Assembly (NCBI RefSeq): GCF_019175385.1
Contig: NC_083343.1
Location: 52,722,457 to 52,786,456 of the forward strand
Direction of reading: 5' to 3'
DNA length: 64,000 nt
Origin: Lycium barbarum
Lineage: Eukaryota > Streptophyta > Magnoliopsida > Solanales > Solanaceae
Of the stretch, positions 45,820 through 57,354 are shown piece by piece (within the stretch, counting starts at the first letter, position 1; each line of letters opens with the position of its first letter). Both the position numbers and the translations under genes were made by a program. The notes beneath the pieces are model-generated. The model ran no database searches. It had not been told where the DNA came from and was given only the letters and a program-made list of their open reading frames with translations.

Positions 45820-47342
45820 AAGATCTCCAACCGGAGTAGATACCTCAAAGGTTTGATTGGCTCAGGTTTCACCCCAATACTACCAACTACATAAGGGGTA
45901 ATATAGGAAAATGTAGAACCCGGATCTATCAAGGCATATACATCACAGGAAAATATGCATAGTATACCTGTAACCACATCTGGGGAGGACTCAAGATCTT
46001 GTCGTCCAGCTAAAGCATATATACGGGGCTGAGTGGCACCTGAAGTAGGTAATCCCCCTCGGCCTCTACCTCGGCCCGCTGGAATTTGAGGAGTCTGCCC
46101 TATCGGGCTCATTGAAGAGGAGCTAGCTACTGATCCTGTGGGCTGAATCCCCACTCTACCGCTCGTCGACGGGCAATCCCGCATCATGTGCCCAACCTGG
46201 CCACAGGCATAGCAAGTATCCGAACCTTGGCAACACTGTCCGGAATGTAGTCTACCGCACTGGTTGCATCGCGGTACAGATGGTATCCTCTAACTATAAT
46301 CTTCCCTGAGCTGAGAATCCGAGGCCCTTGAACTCTGACCTGGTCCTGAACGAAAGGAGCGATCAAATCTCCTACCCGTGAATCGAAGAGGTGCACTAGT
46401 CACCGACTGGCTTGAATGTTGGGAATAAGTCTGCCTCGATCCCCCTCTATAATCACTGCCTGCCCCCATAGATCTGGCCCTCTTGCTTTGCCTTCCATCA
46501 ACATCACGATCACCTCGTGGTGGTGGCTGTCGTCCCTCTATGTTCTGGGCATGGGCTTGAGTTCGGGAAAAAACAAACCCTTCTTGTAGCGAAGCCGTCA
46601 AACAATCCTTGAACAAATATGGCCCCAAACCATTCACAAACCTATGCACCCTATCTCCCATATCGGCCACCATAGTCGGGGCATATTTAGCCAAGGAATT
46701 AAATTGCAGGCTATACTCCCGGGCACTCATATTTCCTTGCTTCAAATTTAGAAATCTATCCGCTCTAGCTAGGCAGACCTCGGGTGGCAAATAATGGCGA
46801 ATGAAGGCATCGACGAATTCTTGCCTAACGGGAGGAGGCACATTCTCTTTTCTCGATGGTATCCAATTATTATACCACAATATCGCCACATCTCAGAGTC
46901 TATAAGATGCCATCTCTACGGATTCAGTCGCGGAGGCATGAATAATTCTCAATGTTCTCAACATCTCATAAATAAAACCTTGCAGGTCTTCATTCGGCTT
47001 TGACCCGAAAAACTCCGGAGGATTCAAACTCATAAAATCGCGAGCTCGGGTACAAGGTGACCGATCACTTGGGCCCGCATTTTGCCGCTGTGCCTGTGTG
47101 GCATCCAATTGTGTCAATAAATGGATGGTCTCGGTCACTTGTTGACCCGAAGCAACCGGTGGAGGAACTGGAGCTGAAGCTCCTCCTGGTTCTTCTACAT
47201 TGGGCGGGGTGGAGGAAGTATTAGATAGGGCCTCATTACGTGACTCGCCCTCATCTACATCCGTTGGTGGCTCTCTTACTACTCGCCTGTTTGTTGTAGT
47301 CTTGCCCTTCTGGGTGGCTGTAGCTTTTCCCTTTGGCGGCAT
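45820..47342 (-). pseudogene. gag: Element E gag-protease remnant
   Basis: A decayed Gag of another gypsy lineage. It starts MPPKGKAT at 47342 with a CAG 2 nt upstream. One frame is kept across two nonsense codons: a TGA at 46890-46892 (R in relatives) and a TAG at 46290-46292. The Gag core includes RHYLPPEVCLARADRFLNLK and EYSLQFNSLAKYAPTMVADM. Two zinc knuckles are visible: CNQCGRLHSGQC and CYACGQVGHMMRDC (about 46185-46262). Protease starts with [15 protein letters not shown] (near 45925), loses one T at about 45855 (frameshift), and is cut at 45820 by the H LTR. RT and integrase are absent from the window. Confidence 0.9.
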
Positions 47343-47449
47343 TTCTGAAATCACAACACACTATTAGGGAGGGTTAAATCTTATACACGGCTCTATCGCA
47401 CGATCTCATAAGAAGAAAGATGGTCATTTTTCTAAATGCCCTGTAGCCT

Positions 47450-47488
47450 CTTGTTTATTAGCGTGACGCGCACCACACCATAAACAAG
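47450..47488 (-). promoter_or_regulatory. PBS-proximal kissing-loop-like hairpin, element E
   Basis: RNA sense: outer stem CTTGTTTAT/ATAAACAAG (perfect, with U-A where others have U-G or C-G), inner TGTG/CACG (one U-G), 8-nt loop GTGCGCGT containing GCGC/CGCG. The sequence differs from the other families but the shape is the same. Confidence 0.75.
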
Positions 47489-47531
47489 ACTCTACTAGAC
47501 ACGGCTCGTAGACACTTCCTAGGACTGAACT

Positions 47532-47543
47532 GCTCTGATACCA
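47532..47543 (-). promoter_or_regulatory. Primer-binding site, element E
   Basis: TGGTATCAGAGC on the minus strand, 4 nt from the LTR end at 47548. Confidence 0.9.
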
Positions 47544-47547
47544 CTTC

Positions 47548-49852
47548 TGTCACGACTCGACCAGGGGCCGCGACGGGTACCCGGGGCTAACCACCGAGCA
47601 CCCCTCATTCTACTGCTTAGCATACTCATTAAACGTTCTTTTATCAAAACATACTCAAGTTATAAGAAAATCATCTTTCATTCGGCAATATATGCATGGT
47701 AGCAACCTCGTGAGACCATTCTACCCACACTGCGTATCTACGAGCCTCTACTAGAGTACTAGACATATGGGCGGGACAGGACCCCGTCGTGCCTAAAACA
47801 TACATGTACATAAAAGAATAATCATAAGAACCTCCGAAACAATGGAGTGCTCTCAAGTCAGCTGACAGCTACTACGAGTCTGGATCAAGCTCACCTCCCT
47901 GTCTACCTGTGGGCATGAACAGAGCGTCCAAAGAAAACGGACGTCAGCGAACATTGTACTGAGTATGAGAGGTATAAACAATAATATCACATCGATGAAA
48001 TAAAGGAAGCATCAATAGGGAACATCTGTATCTGACTGTCAAATATAGAGAAAATGATGCATGCTGGCTTACTCAAAATCATCATCATATCATATATGCA
48101 TAAATGTACAAACTGCCCATCCATATTGGATTGGTGTGATAATCATTAGCCTGCGTTCAGGCCTCCCGCGTCCAGAGTATCATCTCATGCCGCCCACTAG
48201 TGGTGTCATCCCATGCCGTCTGGCCATAGTGTATAGCTGCCCGCCTTATCGGTGACTGCCCGGCCAAATAGGCGCAGTGTTATATCATCATCATAATATG
48301 CTCATCATAGTGCATGCATAAAGAATCAAGGACAACTATGCTTTATCGGGGTGACGTAAAGTCGTGATCCCCCGATTTCCTTGTGGAGCACTTATTAACA
48401 TCCTGCCTCACCTTGAAGGGAATAGTATATGAGGTGAGTGTAAGCAATAAATGACATCATTGACGCTTTAGGAACATCATATTATGAACATCTAGAACTT
48501 CTATACTTTAACTCATTACCATGTGTAGCTATTTAGGGATATAGGCTCATATCTTTCCGGAACTCAAGAGATTCATGGAGAAGAAAGAAAGTCATGCTAT
48601 TGGATTCACGTCATAGAAAGAAAGGACTAGCCTCACATACCTTTTGCGCTTAACTAATCTATCGTTCGCTTGGTTTCCTTCGGTGCCCGCGTTTCTACAT
48701 TCAAGAGGAATCGCATTAACATTAGTTAGTCGGCTATGAGAACATTTTGCTATTTCTAGAGAAAATTGGGCAGCACTTCCTTTGTTTCTACTACTTTTCT
48801 CACATTCTATATCAACTCCCAAACGTACCTAACAATATTCACAATATCGCAACAACAATCATCAATCATCTACATTTACCACAATTTACCATTTATCTTT
48901 GATTTCTCCACAATTATGATTATAACTCGTTATCGCGTTTTCTCATATATAATACTTATTCCATGGTCTAAATGTCACTTATAACATTTTCCCAATCACA
49001 TCATACCAACATTCATGATTCATCCCAATCACTATTCAACAATGACACTATTCACACATTCATGACCCAATTTCTATGTCTTTTCACAATCCAAGTGTTT
49101 CAACTTTTAACCACTCAAACCATATAAAAAAGGGCATAAAACTCACCTTAGATGATAGATGAACAACACTCAAGTGGAGCTTCTCTTCTTGCACCAAAAC
49201 CCTAATTCACTTCTCTTGAATTTTCTTGGTTTAGATGAACTTTTAATGGGTTTCATACACTTGATTTCATGGATTTGGTGTAGTAAATCTTGGTTTTCCT
49301 TTAGTTTCTTGTGGATGAATGATGGAGAAGGTTCTAGAGGGTTCTTAGAGAGAAGAGAGTGAAAGATGAAATGAAATAAAATCAAGGAGGGGTCCTTATA
49401 TTAATTCAAGAAATCAGTCCCGACCGAGATGTACGGTGCGATCGACGGAGCGTCGATTGGAAAGACGGAGCGTCGATCTGGCTGTCGAAGTCGTTAAATT
49501 TAAAGTGAGCAATCTGTCATTTGTTTTTCATTTGACGGTGAGAAGAACGGTCCGTCGAACTGATCGACGAAGCGTCGACCTGTTCGTCGAATGGTCTTTG
49601 CTCCAGCTAAATTTTACAGTACAATCGATGAAGCATCGACTTGTCCGACGGTACTAAGAACGATCGTCGAACCCCCTTTCGCAGAACTGCGGTGAAGTTT
49701 CATTTAACGAGCTTTTCTCTCTGGCCTCTATCTTCTATGGAATCTTAATTAGAATTATTAAGTATCCCTTCTTACTTGTAGGGACATCTTGTTCACCTTA
49801 TCTTACGTTAGTCCCTTCACCGCTCTACAACCCAAAGTTCCGAGGTGTAACA
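47548..49852 (-). mobile_element. Element E, 5' LTR
   Basis: 2305 bp from TGTCACGACTCG to GAGGTGTAACA. It holds a variant three-hairpin block (47906-47963), the donor-like motif (48635-48640), a degenerate core promoter (48758-48784) and an inverted-repeat-rich stretch near 49430-49680 (GACGGAGCGTCGAT-type). It is followed directly by F LTR sequence, which suggests that E inserted into that LTR; the matching duplication on the far side is not visible. Confidence 0.85.
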
Positions 49853-51948
49853 CATGAGCTATAAGAGAAAGGTATAACTTGCATGAGTTTCATAGGCAAA
49901 TACATTTCGTACATATATCATATTTTACATAATCATGGTACATATGTCATCACATCACCTATATCATCACATCATAATCCTCGTCGTTAACCCACGTCCG
50001 GGTAACCATCATATGCCGCCCACTAGTGGTGATCATGCCCGGCCCTCTAGGCTCGGTGTAAACATAGCAGCCTGCCTTAGCAGTGACATGCCCGGCCATT
50101 TAGGCACGGTGGAATCATACGCAGCTCGTCTTAGCGGTGACATGCCCAGCCATTTAGGCATGGTGGAATTGTATTGTCATATAGTCAATCATAACCCATC
50201 ATTATTACACATCTCATGAACACATCATAATATTGTTATAGCTTGACAATCTCATACATAACATAGGCATGTTATAAGCTAGAATTATTGATCATCTTAT
50301 AAACATATCATGACTTAGCATCATTTCACATTTATCATTAAGAGCATACATTAGATATTTGAAGGCAACTATGGCTATGTCGGGGTGACGTAAGGTTGTG
50401 AACCCTCGATTATATTATGAACATTTGTAAGTATTTTGCCTCACCTTGAAGGAAATAGTATATAAGGTGAGTGTTAACAATAATGACATCATTAACATTT
50501 TAGAAGCATCATATCATGAACTCTACAATCTCTATACTTTAATTCATCATCATCATTATCATGCTCGTATGTAGTTTGATATATTTACGGACTCATAAGC
50601 TCCATCATATAGGAGGATCATGGAAAAACTTGGAAGATTCATGCCTTTGAAGGAAGGGATTAGCCTTACATACCTTTTTTGTTTAACTAATCTATCGCTT
50701 GCTTGTTCTCCTTTAATGCAAACGTTCTACCTTCAAGAGAATTCATATCGACATTAGCTAACAATTATAAGAACGGACTTACTAATGCTAGAGAAAATTG
50801 GGCAGTACTTCCTTTGTTTATACTACTTTTCTCATGTTCTATATCAACTTCCAAACTTTCATATCAACAATCACAATATCGCACACGACAATCATCATTT
50901 ATCTACATTTACCACCATTCACCATTTCCCTTCAATTTCTCCACAATCATGGTTATGACTCCCTATCGCGTTTTCTCACATATAATACCTATTCCATGGT
51001 CTAAATGTCATTTATAAAGTATTCACGATCACAACATACCAACATTCATCATTCATCCCAACCACTATTCAACAATGACACTATTCACTCATTTATGACC
51101 CGTTTTCTATGTCTTTCTACAATTCAAGTGTCTTACACTTCCAATACCTTCAGAACCATGGTATGGTCATGAAACATACCTTATATGATGGATGAACAAG
51201 CCTTGAATGGAATTACTCTTCTAGCACCAAAACCCTATTTCACTTCTCTTGGGATTTCTTGGCTTGGATGACTTTCACTAGGTTTCATACACTTGATTTC
51301 AAGGTTTTGATGTAGTTGATCATTGATTCCCTTTGATTTCATGTAGATGAATATTGGAGAGTGTTCTAGAGTTTTCTTGAAGTGTAGAGAGTGGAAGTGA
51401 AATGAAATGAAATAAGAAAGGGTCCTTTATACTAAATTGAAAGCTGTCCTGACCAACTTATACGGACCAACATACGGTCCGTACATTTTATACGGACCGT
51501 ATGTGCGTCCGTACGTTTATTCCATAGAGTGGTGTCCCTCTATGCTAATTATAAGGCCTCACATATGGCCAGTATAATTTATACGGTCCGTATGTTTGGC
51601 CGTATAGTGCCCAGTTGTTCCGTTTTCGTTCTCGTCGACTCGTTTGATCTCCGATCCTTATGGAACCTTCTTGACACTTGTTTAACACCTCAATACCAAT
51701 CTAAAGGACGTTATCACCCATCTCTAAGACATCATTATGCCATCATTAACTCGTCACTCATAATTCCTACCCGACACATAACATATCCTTTACTTCCTTT
51801 GCCAAACTTCTTCCTTTTTGTCACATGTCTTTGAATCTCGATTAGGACCATAAAATGCTATTTATTACTTCCCCGAATCATTTTATACCTAATTTTCCTA
51901 GCTAGCGTATTCACTGTACATTAATGGGGAATTTTCCAAGGTGTAACA
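49853..51948 (-). mobile_element. Element F, 3' LTR, partial
   Basis: Related to the E LTR (shared GCCGCCCACTAGTGGTG block, same GGTGTAACA terminus) but lacking the first several hundred bp, which would lie beyond E. A donor-like motif (about 50667-50672) and a degenerate core promoter (50791-50820) are visible. At about 51457-51610 it is rich in TACGGTCCGTA-type palindromes. Confidence 0.8.
51457..51610. repeat. TACGGTCCGTA palindrome cluster in F LTR
   Basis: Several copies of TACGGACC, TACGGTCCGTA and TACGGACCGTA with AT spacers, able to pair with each other in several registers. An analogous cluster built on CGTCGA steps is at about 49430-49680 in the E LTR. Confidence 0.75.
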
Positions 51949-52129
51949 TTCTTCCCCCCATTTGGAACACTCGAAATTCTACGAAAATTTCGCCAGAGTT
52001 TCCCCTGTAATATGGCACTACCATCTGCCACAACAACCCATACTAACATTGCCTCACAGGGCCACAACACAATAGAATTTATAAATTGGCCACACACGAC
52101 CAAAAGCATGAAAAGTAAGCATACATACC
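51949..52129 (-). other. Element F polypurine tract and 3' untranslated internal region
   Basis: The PPT reads TGGGGGGAAGAA on the minus strand at 51949-51960, next to the LTR start TGTTACACC. Between it and the end of pol lies a sequence (about 51965-52075) related to the module seen in T LTRs: GGAAACTCTGGCGAAATTTT and GGCCCTGTGAGGCAATGTTA. Confidence 0.75.
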
Positions 52130-54168
52130 TTATATTGTTGGTGTTTCATCTTGAATCTCTCTTGGGGGTTGGAATAAGTGCGGATACTTAGATTTCTTAC
52201 TCTCTTCTGCTTCCCAAGTCATTTCTTCCCGGTTGTTGTTTCGCCACAAGACTTTGACTGAAGCTACTTCCTTATTTCTAAGTCTCCGTACTTGCCTGTC
52301 TAGAATGGAAATGGGCACTTCTTCATATGACAGCTTTTCTGTCACTTGGACTTCATCAATCGGAACAATCCTCATGGGATCTCAAACACACTTGCAGAGC
52401 ATCAAAACATGAAAGACTGGATGGACCGATTCAAGCTCTGAAGGCAAGTCCAATTCATAGGCTACATGACCCACCTTGCGGTTAATTTTATAGGGTCCAA
52501 TGTATCTAGGATTAAACTTCCCTTTCTTTCGAAATCTCATCACCCCTTTCATTGGCGATACTTTCAAAAATACCCAATCATCAACCTGAAATTCCAAGTC
52601 TCATCGGCGATTGTCCGCATATGACTTTTGGCGACTTTGGGTTGTCAACAATCATTCTCGGATCACCTTGACTTTCTCTACTGCTTGCTGAATCAATTCA
52701 GGGCCTATTAGTTGTACTTCTCCTATTTCGAACCATCAAATTGGGGACCTACACTTTCTTCCATATAAAGCTTCATACGAAGCCATTTGAATACTGAAAT
52801 GATAGCTATTGTTGTATGAAAATTCGATTAGAGGCAAATGATCATCCCAGCTACCACAAAAATCTAGTATACATGCCCGCAGCATATCTTCCAAAGTCTG
52901 AATAGTACGTTTGGCCTGTCCATCGATTTGCGGATGAAATGCCGTGCTAAGCCTCACCTGGGTACCTAGACCTTCTTGAAAGAACTTCCAGAACTTGGCT
53001 GTAAACTGTGCTCCTATATCTGTGATAATGTATAGTGGAATGCCATGGAGCCGCACAATATCTTTGAGATACAACCTGGCATAATCTTCCGCTGTGTATG
53101 TGGTTCTGTCTAGAAGAAAATGAGCTGCTTTCGTCAATCTATCCACGATCACAAATATAGAATCATACCTGCCTCGAGAACGAGGTAACCTCACGATAAA
53201 ATCCATATTGATCACCTCCCATTTCCAAGTAGGGATTTCCATAGCTTGCAATAATCCTCCAAGCTTTTGATGTTCGATCTTTACTTGTTGGCAATTTGGA
53301 CATTGGGCTACAAATTTTGCTATGTCTCTCTTCTTGCCATCCCACCAATATATCAATTTGAGATCATGATACATCTTGGTTGCACCTGGGTGAATAGAAT
53401 ACCAAGAACAATGGGCTTCTTCTAAAATTCGTCACCGCAATTCTGCCACATTCGGCACACATAGCCTGCCTCGGTATCTAAGAATTCCATCCATAAAAAC
53501 TTCAAATAGAGACTTCTCTTTTTCATAAGATATGTCTCTATAATGGCTCAACTGAGGGTGTTCATATTGCCACTCTTTCACTTTCGTATCCAAGGACGAA
53601 TTTGTGGGATCATTAATACTAATCCCTGCATTACCCGAATCAATTACACGTACTCCAAGATTAGCTAGTTGGTGAAGCTCGTAAATCATCTCTTTCTTTT
53701 CCGGAGGGACTTCGCATAAGCTGCCCATTGATCGGCGGCTAAGCCCATCGGCTACCACATTTGCCTTTTCGGGATGGAACAAAATGTTCACATCATAATC
53801 TTTTAACAATTCTAACCACCGCCTCTACCGCAGATTTAACTCCTTCTACTTGAAAATATACTGAAGACTCTTGTGATCTGTATAGATATCGACATGCACA
53901 CCATACAAGTAATGTCTCCACATCTTCAGTGCATGAATAACCACAGCCAATTTAAGATCATGAGTTGGATAGTTCTTTTCATGTTTTCGCAGCTGTTTCG
54001 AAGAATAAGCAATAACTCTACCGTGATACATTAACACGCATCCTAACCCAACGCCGGAAGCATCACAGTATATTACATAACCATCTGGCCCTTCTGGAAG
54101 TGCTAAGACCGGAGCTGAGGTCAATCTGTCTTTCAATTCTTGGAAGCTGCGCTCACAAGCATCATTCC
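52130..54168 (-). pseudogene. pol: Element F pol, 3' part: RNase H, integrase, chromodomain
   Basis: An old Pol with one reading frame preserved throughout but broken by at least eight nonsense codons, most explained by C-to-T or G-to-A changes. RNase H (about 54160-53700) has YCDASGVG and YTDHKSL, but the catalytic Glu of THDLELA is Lys here (THDLKLA). Integrase (about 53430-52640) keeps CPNC, NMDFIV and ITDIGAQF, with the conserved RG changed to IG, and the E of RTIQTLEDM. The C-terminal part has WVFLKVSPMKGVMRF and a chromodomain-like VKVLWRNNNREEMTWEAE ending near 52130. The 5' side is cut by element G at 54168 and resumes at 63033. Confidence 0.9.
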
Positions 54169-57100
54169 TGTTATATCCCGTACTTTCGCATGTTCGGGAA
54201 AATTCAAAATAATCTTGATTTGTAAGGAATAAGGTTATATGTTGGTTTGAATTAATATATGTGTGTGTGTTGTCTATGAGAAATATTATTGTGGAGTTGC
54301 TAAAGAAGGCCAAGCGCAAAATTGAGATTTCGGAAATTAGTTTCGGAAATTACAAAACGAGATTTTTAATGATTGGGCTCAACAAAATGAAAACAATTTT
54401 GGGCCCAAATGTTAAGGGGTGGCCGGCCATGATGGCTTAGGCCCAAGCCCATGGGAAATTCTCCATGTGACAATTAATTGGATAAGGATTAACATTATAT
54501 ATGTGAAGCCTATCCTTAGAAGATTCAAGAAAAACAAAAGCAAGAACAAGAAAGAAAAAAAAAGGGGGGCATTCGGCCTAGAGAAAGAGAGAAAGAAAAG
54601 AAAAGAAACAAATTCTCTAGCTTCCAATATTGATTAAAAAATCTTGTTCCTCTTGAATTCTTAACAAGTGCAAGACGCTCTACAACGTGGTGTAATTAGT
54701 TGGCGAAGAAGGCAACGTTAGTGGCAAGTGAAAGTTGGAAGAAAAGGTAAGGATTCTATGTTCTTATTATGTTGTGGAAGCTTTTATATGTGTTGTGACG
54801 TGTAGAAAGGAATGAAAGCATGACATTGTAAATATATATAGATGTAGCCATGTATGTGTGTGATGAAGTTTTTTTTCCGTGAGCCATGGTATAGGCAAGG
54901 GAAGGTGAATTGAATTCTATTTAGTCCGTTAGTTATGTCGTTGTGGCATTTGTGACGTAAATTAAGGTTTAATGACTTAGGACGGCGTTGAAATGGCATG
55001 TATGTTGTTATGGAAAATTTTGTGTTTTACTATGGTTTTATGTAATCATGTAAGTAAAGGTTTAAAGTGGGAAATGATGTTGTTGTTAATGAATTTGGAA
55101 GAAGACGACGCGACTTTATTGTTTTGTCGCATTTGTTGAAGTATCGGATAGAGTATGGAATTGGCGAATTGTTTGAATCCTTAAGTGTTGCTTGAAATGT
55201 CATTGAAATGTATTTAAATAATCCTTAATTAGTTAATGGATATGGAAACCGTGGATATCAGCGTGGTATTGTGAAGTTGAAATGAAAAGTTTGCTTTATG
55301 AAGAAAAGAGGAATCTTTGCATTATAGTGCGATTTGTGATAGTTGTTTATATTGTTGGATGGGTTGTTGTTGTTGTTGTTGATATATTGAGCCGAGCTAA
55401 GTCTCGGGGATGCTATAGGTATAGGGTAGATGCTGCCGAAATTTCGGTAGACAAATATAGACTTAAGTGATTTCCTAAAAGCTCGCAACTCACAATTGGT
55501 AAATGTGATCAAATTGTAGATTTTGGCGAACTTGAGGCTTGATTTTGGAGACGTATTAGGGGCGGAAAAGGTATGTAAAGCTTATCCCTTCCTTCTTTTG
55601 GCATGTCCTAGGTATACTAGGTTGAGATTTGAGCCTCGAGGACAATTCTACTCATAGAAACCCGAGATTGATTTTTGATACTATTCATTCAGCGCAATTG
55701 AACTCCAAAAGGCGCATTTTGTTGGAAAAATGGTTAGGCATCCGTAACTTTCACAAATGTAATCCGATTGCTCTGAAACTTTCATTGATGACTCTGTAGA
55801 GTCTAATGTTCGTGATTTTTTTTTTGCCCGCCACCTCGACTTGACCCGAGGTGGGCCCGCTATCCCCGACTCCTCTTCTATGGTCCTGTTTGTCTCGTTC
55901 TTGTACGCTAAGTCCAGGGAACTTATGGTTCTTGTTCCGACTACTAAACGGGAGTCATTCTAACTGTTCTGAGTGTAATTGAAGGTTTATTAAAACAACT
56001 GTGGAGACAGAAACCCTGATATACTCTGTATGGCTTTAGCCAATGCACTTTTGTCCGGAGCTCACAGGTAGCTCCTGGTTATTATGTTGTTTACTATATG
56101 ATAGGTGCTATGACCACCTTTATGAGCCTTATAAAATATTTTTGACATCTAGAACGTTTTCGGAAATCTTACCTTGATATTCTGGATAAACTACTTATCT
56201 TCTGTATTTTCCTAATATACGATATTGGCATACGTGAATCTTGTGTGATGCATGAATCTGGCATGCGTGTGTGTGGTATTGGCCGCTGGACCCTCGACCG
56301 CGGCGTGTCCGACATTGACCGCTGGACCCTTAACCGCGGTAAGCCGGATGTGTGGCATTAACCGCTGGACCCTTGACCGCGGTATGCCGCATTTGTGATA
56401 TTGACCGCTGGATCCTCGACCGCGGTTTGCCCGACCTAGACCGCTGGACCCTCGACCACGGTATGTCGAATTTGTGATAGTGACCACTGGGTACTTGACC
56501 GCGGTATGTGTGATAGTGACCGCTGGGCTTCTGGCCGCGGCAATTTTGTGTTTGATTTTCTGTGTGTATAAAACAAAAATGTTTTCCAAAAGAAAACAAG
56601 CATTCTGGCATTCTGATTGCTGTATTGATCTTCCGGAACTCCTTGTGCCTGTTTTGTACGCCGGCTGCAACTCTTTAGTATTCTAGTTATTGTGCTCACT
56701 TTCTATATAGCGTACTTCGGTTGTGACTTCGCTTTCTGTGTTATCTGCTTTACATACTTAGTACATATTCCGTACTGACCCCCTTCCTTCGGGGGGGCTG
56801 CGTTTCATGCCCGCAGGTACAGATTCACGTTTTGGTGACCCACCGGCGTAGGATTTCCCTTTTGCTGTTCGGAGTGCTCCCTTTGTTCCGGAGCCGACGT
56901 TTTGGGTACATACTCTTCTGATGTATATGTTTATGTTTATTCAGGGTACGGCGGGGCCCTGTCCCGCCATCTGATTCCGTTGTTCCGTACTAGAGGTCTG
57001 TAGACATAGACGTGGGTAATGTACAGTTTTGTCTGGACGTGTTGTGTGAATTGTGTTTGGGCGGCTCATCCACCGTGGCAGCCCTACCGGTTGCATGTAT

Positions 57101-57297
57101 GTATGTTTTGGTACGTTATGTATGGTCTGAAAGCCCTGCCGACTTCTATGCAGTAGATATGGTTGTAGGCACCCGTGTGGAGCCACGTCTGGTAATTATT
57201 TATGTACAGGTCATTTGTATGTTGAATCTGGTAAATGAGCGCGTAGGGGGTGCCCAGCTCGGGCACTAGTCACGGGCCATGGGGATGGGTCGTGACA
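54169..57297 (+). mobile_element. Element G, 5' LTR
   Basis: From TGTTATATCCCG to GGGTCGTGACA. It holds the TATA/core promoter (55413-55450: TATAGG..., ATGCTGCCGAAATTTCGG), the putative splice donor AAAAG|GTATGT at 55571, a seven-unit GC-rich repeat (56280-56545), the three-hairpin block (56758-56817), a hairpin GGCGGG/CCCGCC (about 56949-56967) and a terminal inverted repeat GTCACG/CGTGAC. Small ORFs here are repeated in the other LTR without sign of selection. Confidence 0.93.
56280..56545 (+). repeat. Seven-unit GACCGCTGG/GACCGCGG repeat in G LTR
   Basis: Each unit has GACCGCTGGACCCT then TGACCGCGGTATG-like DNA and a short linker, about 30-45 bp in all. The GCGG and CCGC parts let each unit fold on itself. 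The same array is at about 61990-62275 in the other LTR. The 152- and 159-codon minus-strand ORFs (Arg/Ser/Gly/Pro repeats) are made of this array. Confidence 0.9.
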
Positions 57298-57301
57298 GAA
57301 G

Positions 57302-57313
57302 TGGTATCAGAGC
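57302..57313 (+). promoter_or_regulatory. Primer-binding site, element G
   Basis: TGGTATCAGAGC, 4 nt after the LTR end (57297); initiator-Met tRNA type. Confidence 0.93.
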
Positions 57314-57354
57314 GGTTCGTCCTCGGATTGTCTACAGACCGTGTCTAGTAGAGT

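Noticed and set aside
56212..56670. Arg/Ser/Gly-rich ORFs on the minus strand, also at 61919-62398
   Set aside because: They translate the GC-rich LTR tandem array in several frames at once; a repeat product, not a protein.
55413..57297. Hammerhead ribozyme (retrozyme-type) in the structured LTR region
   Set aside because: I looked for CTGATGA and GAAA cores around the stems and did not find a matching arrangement.
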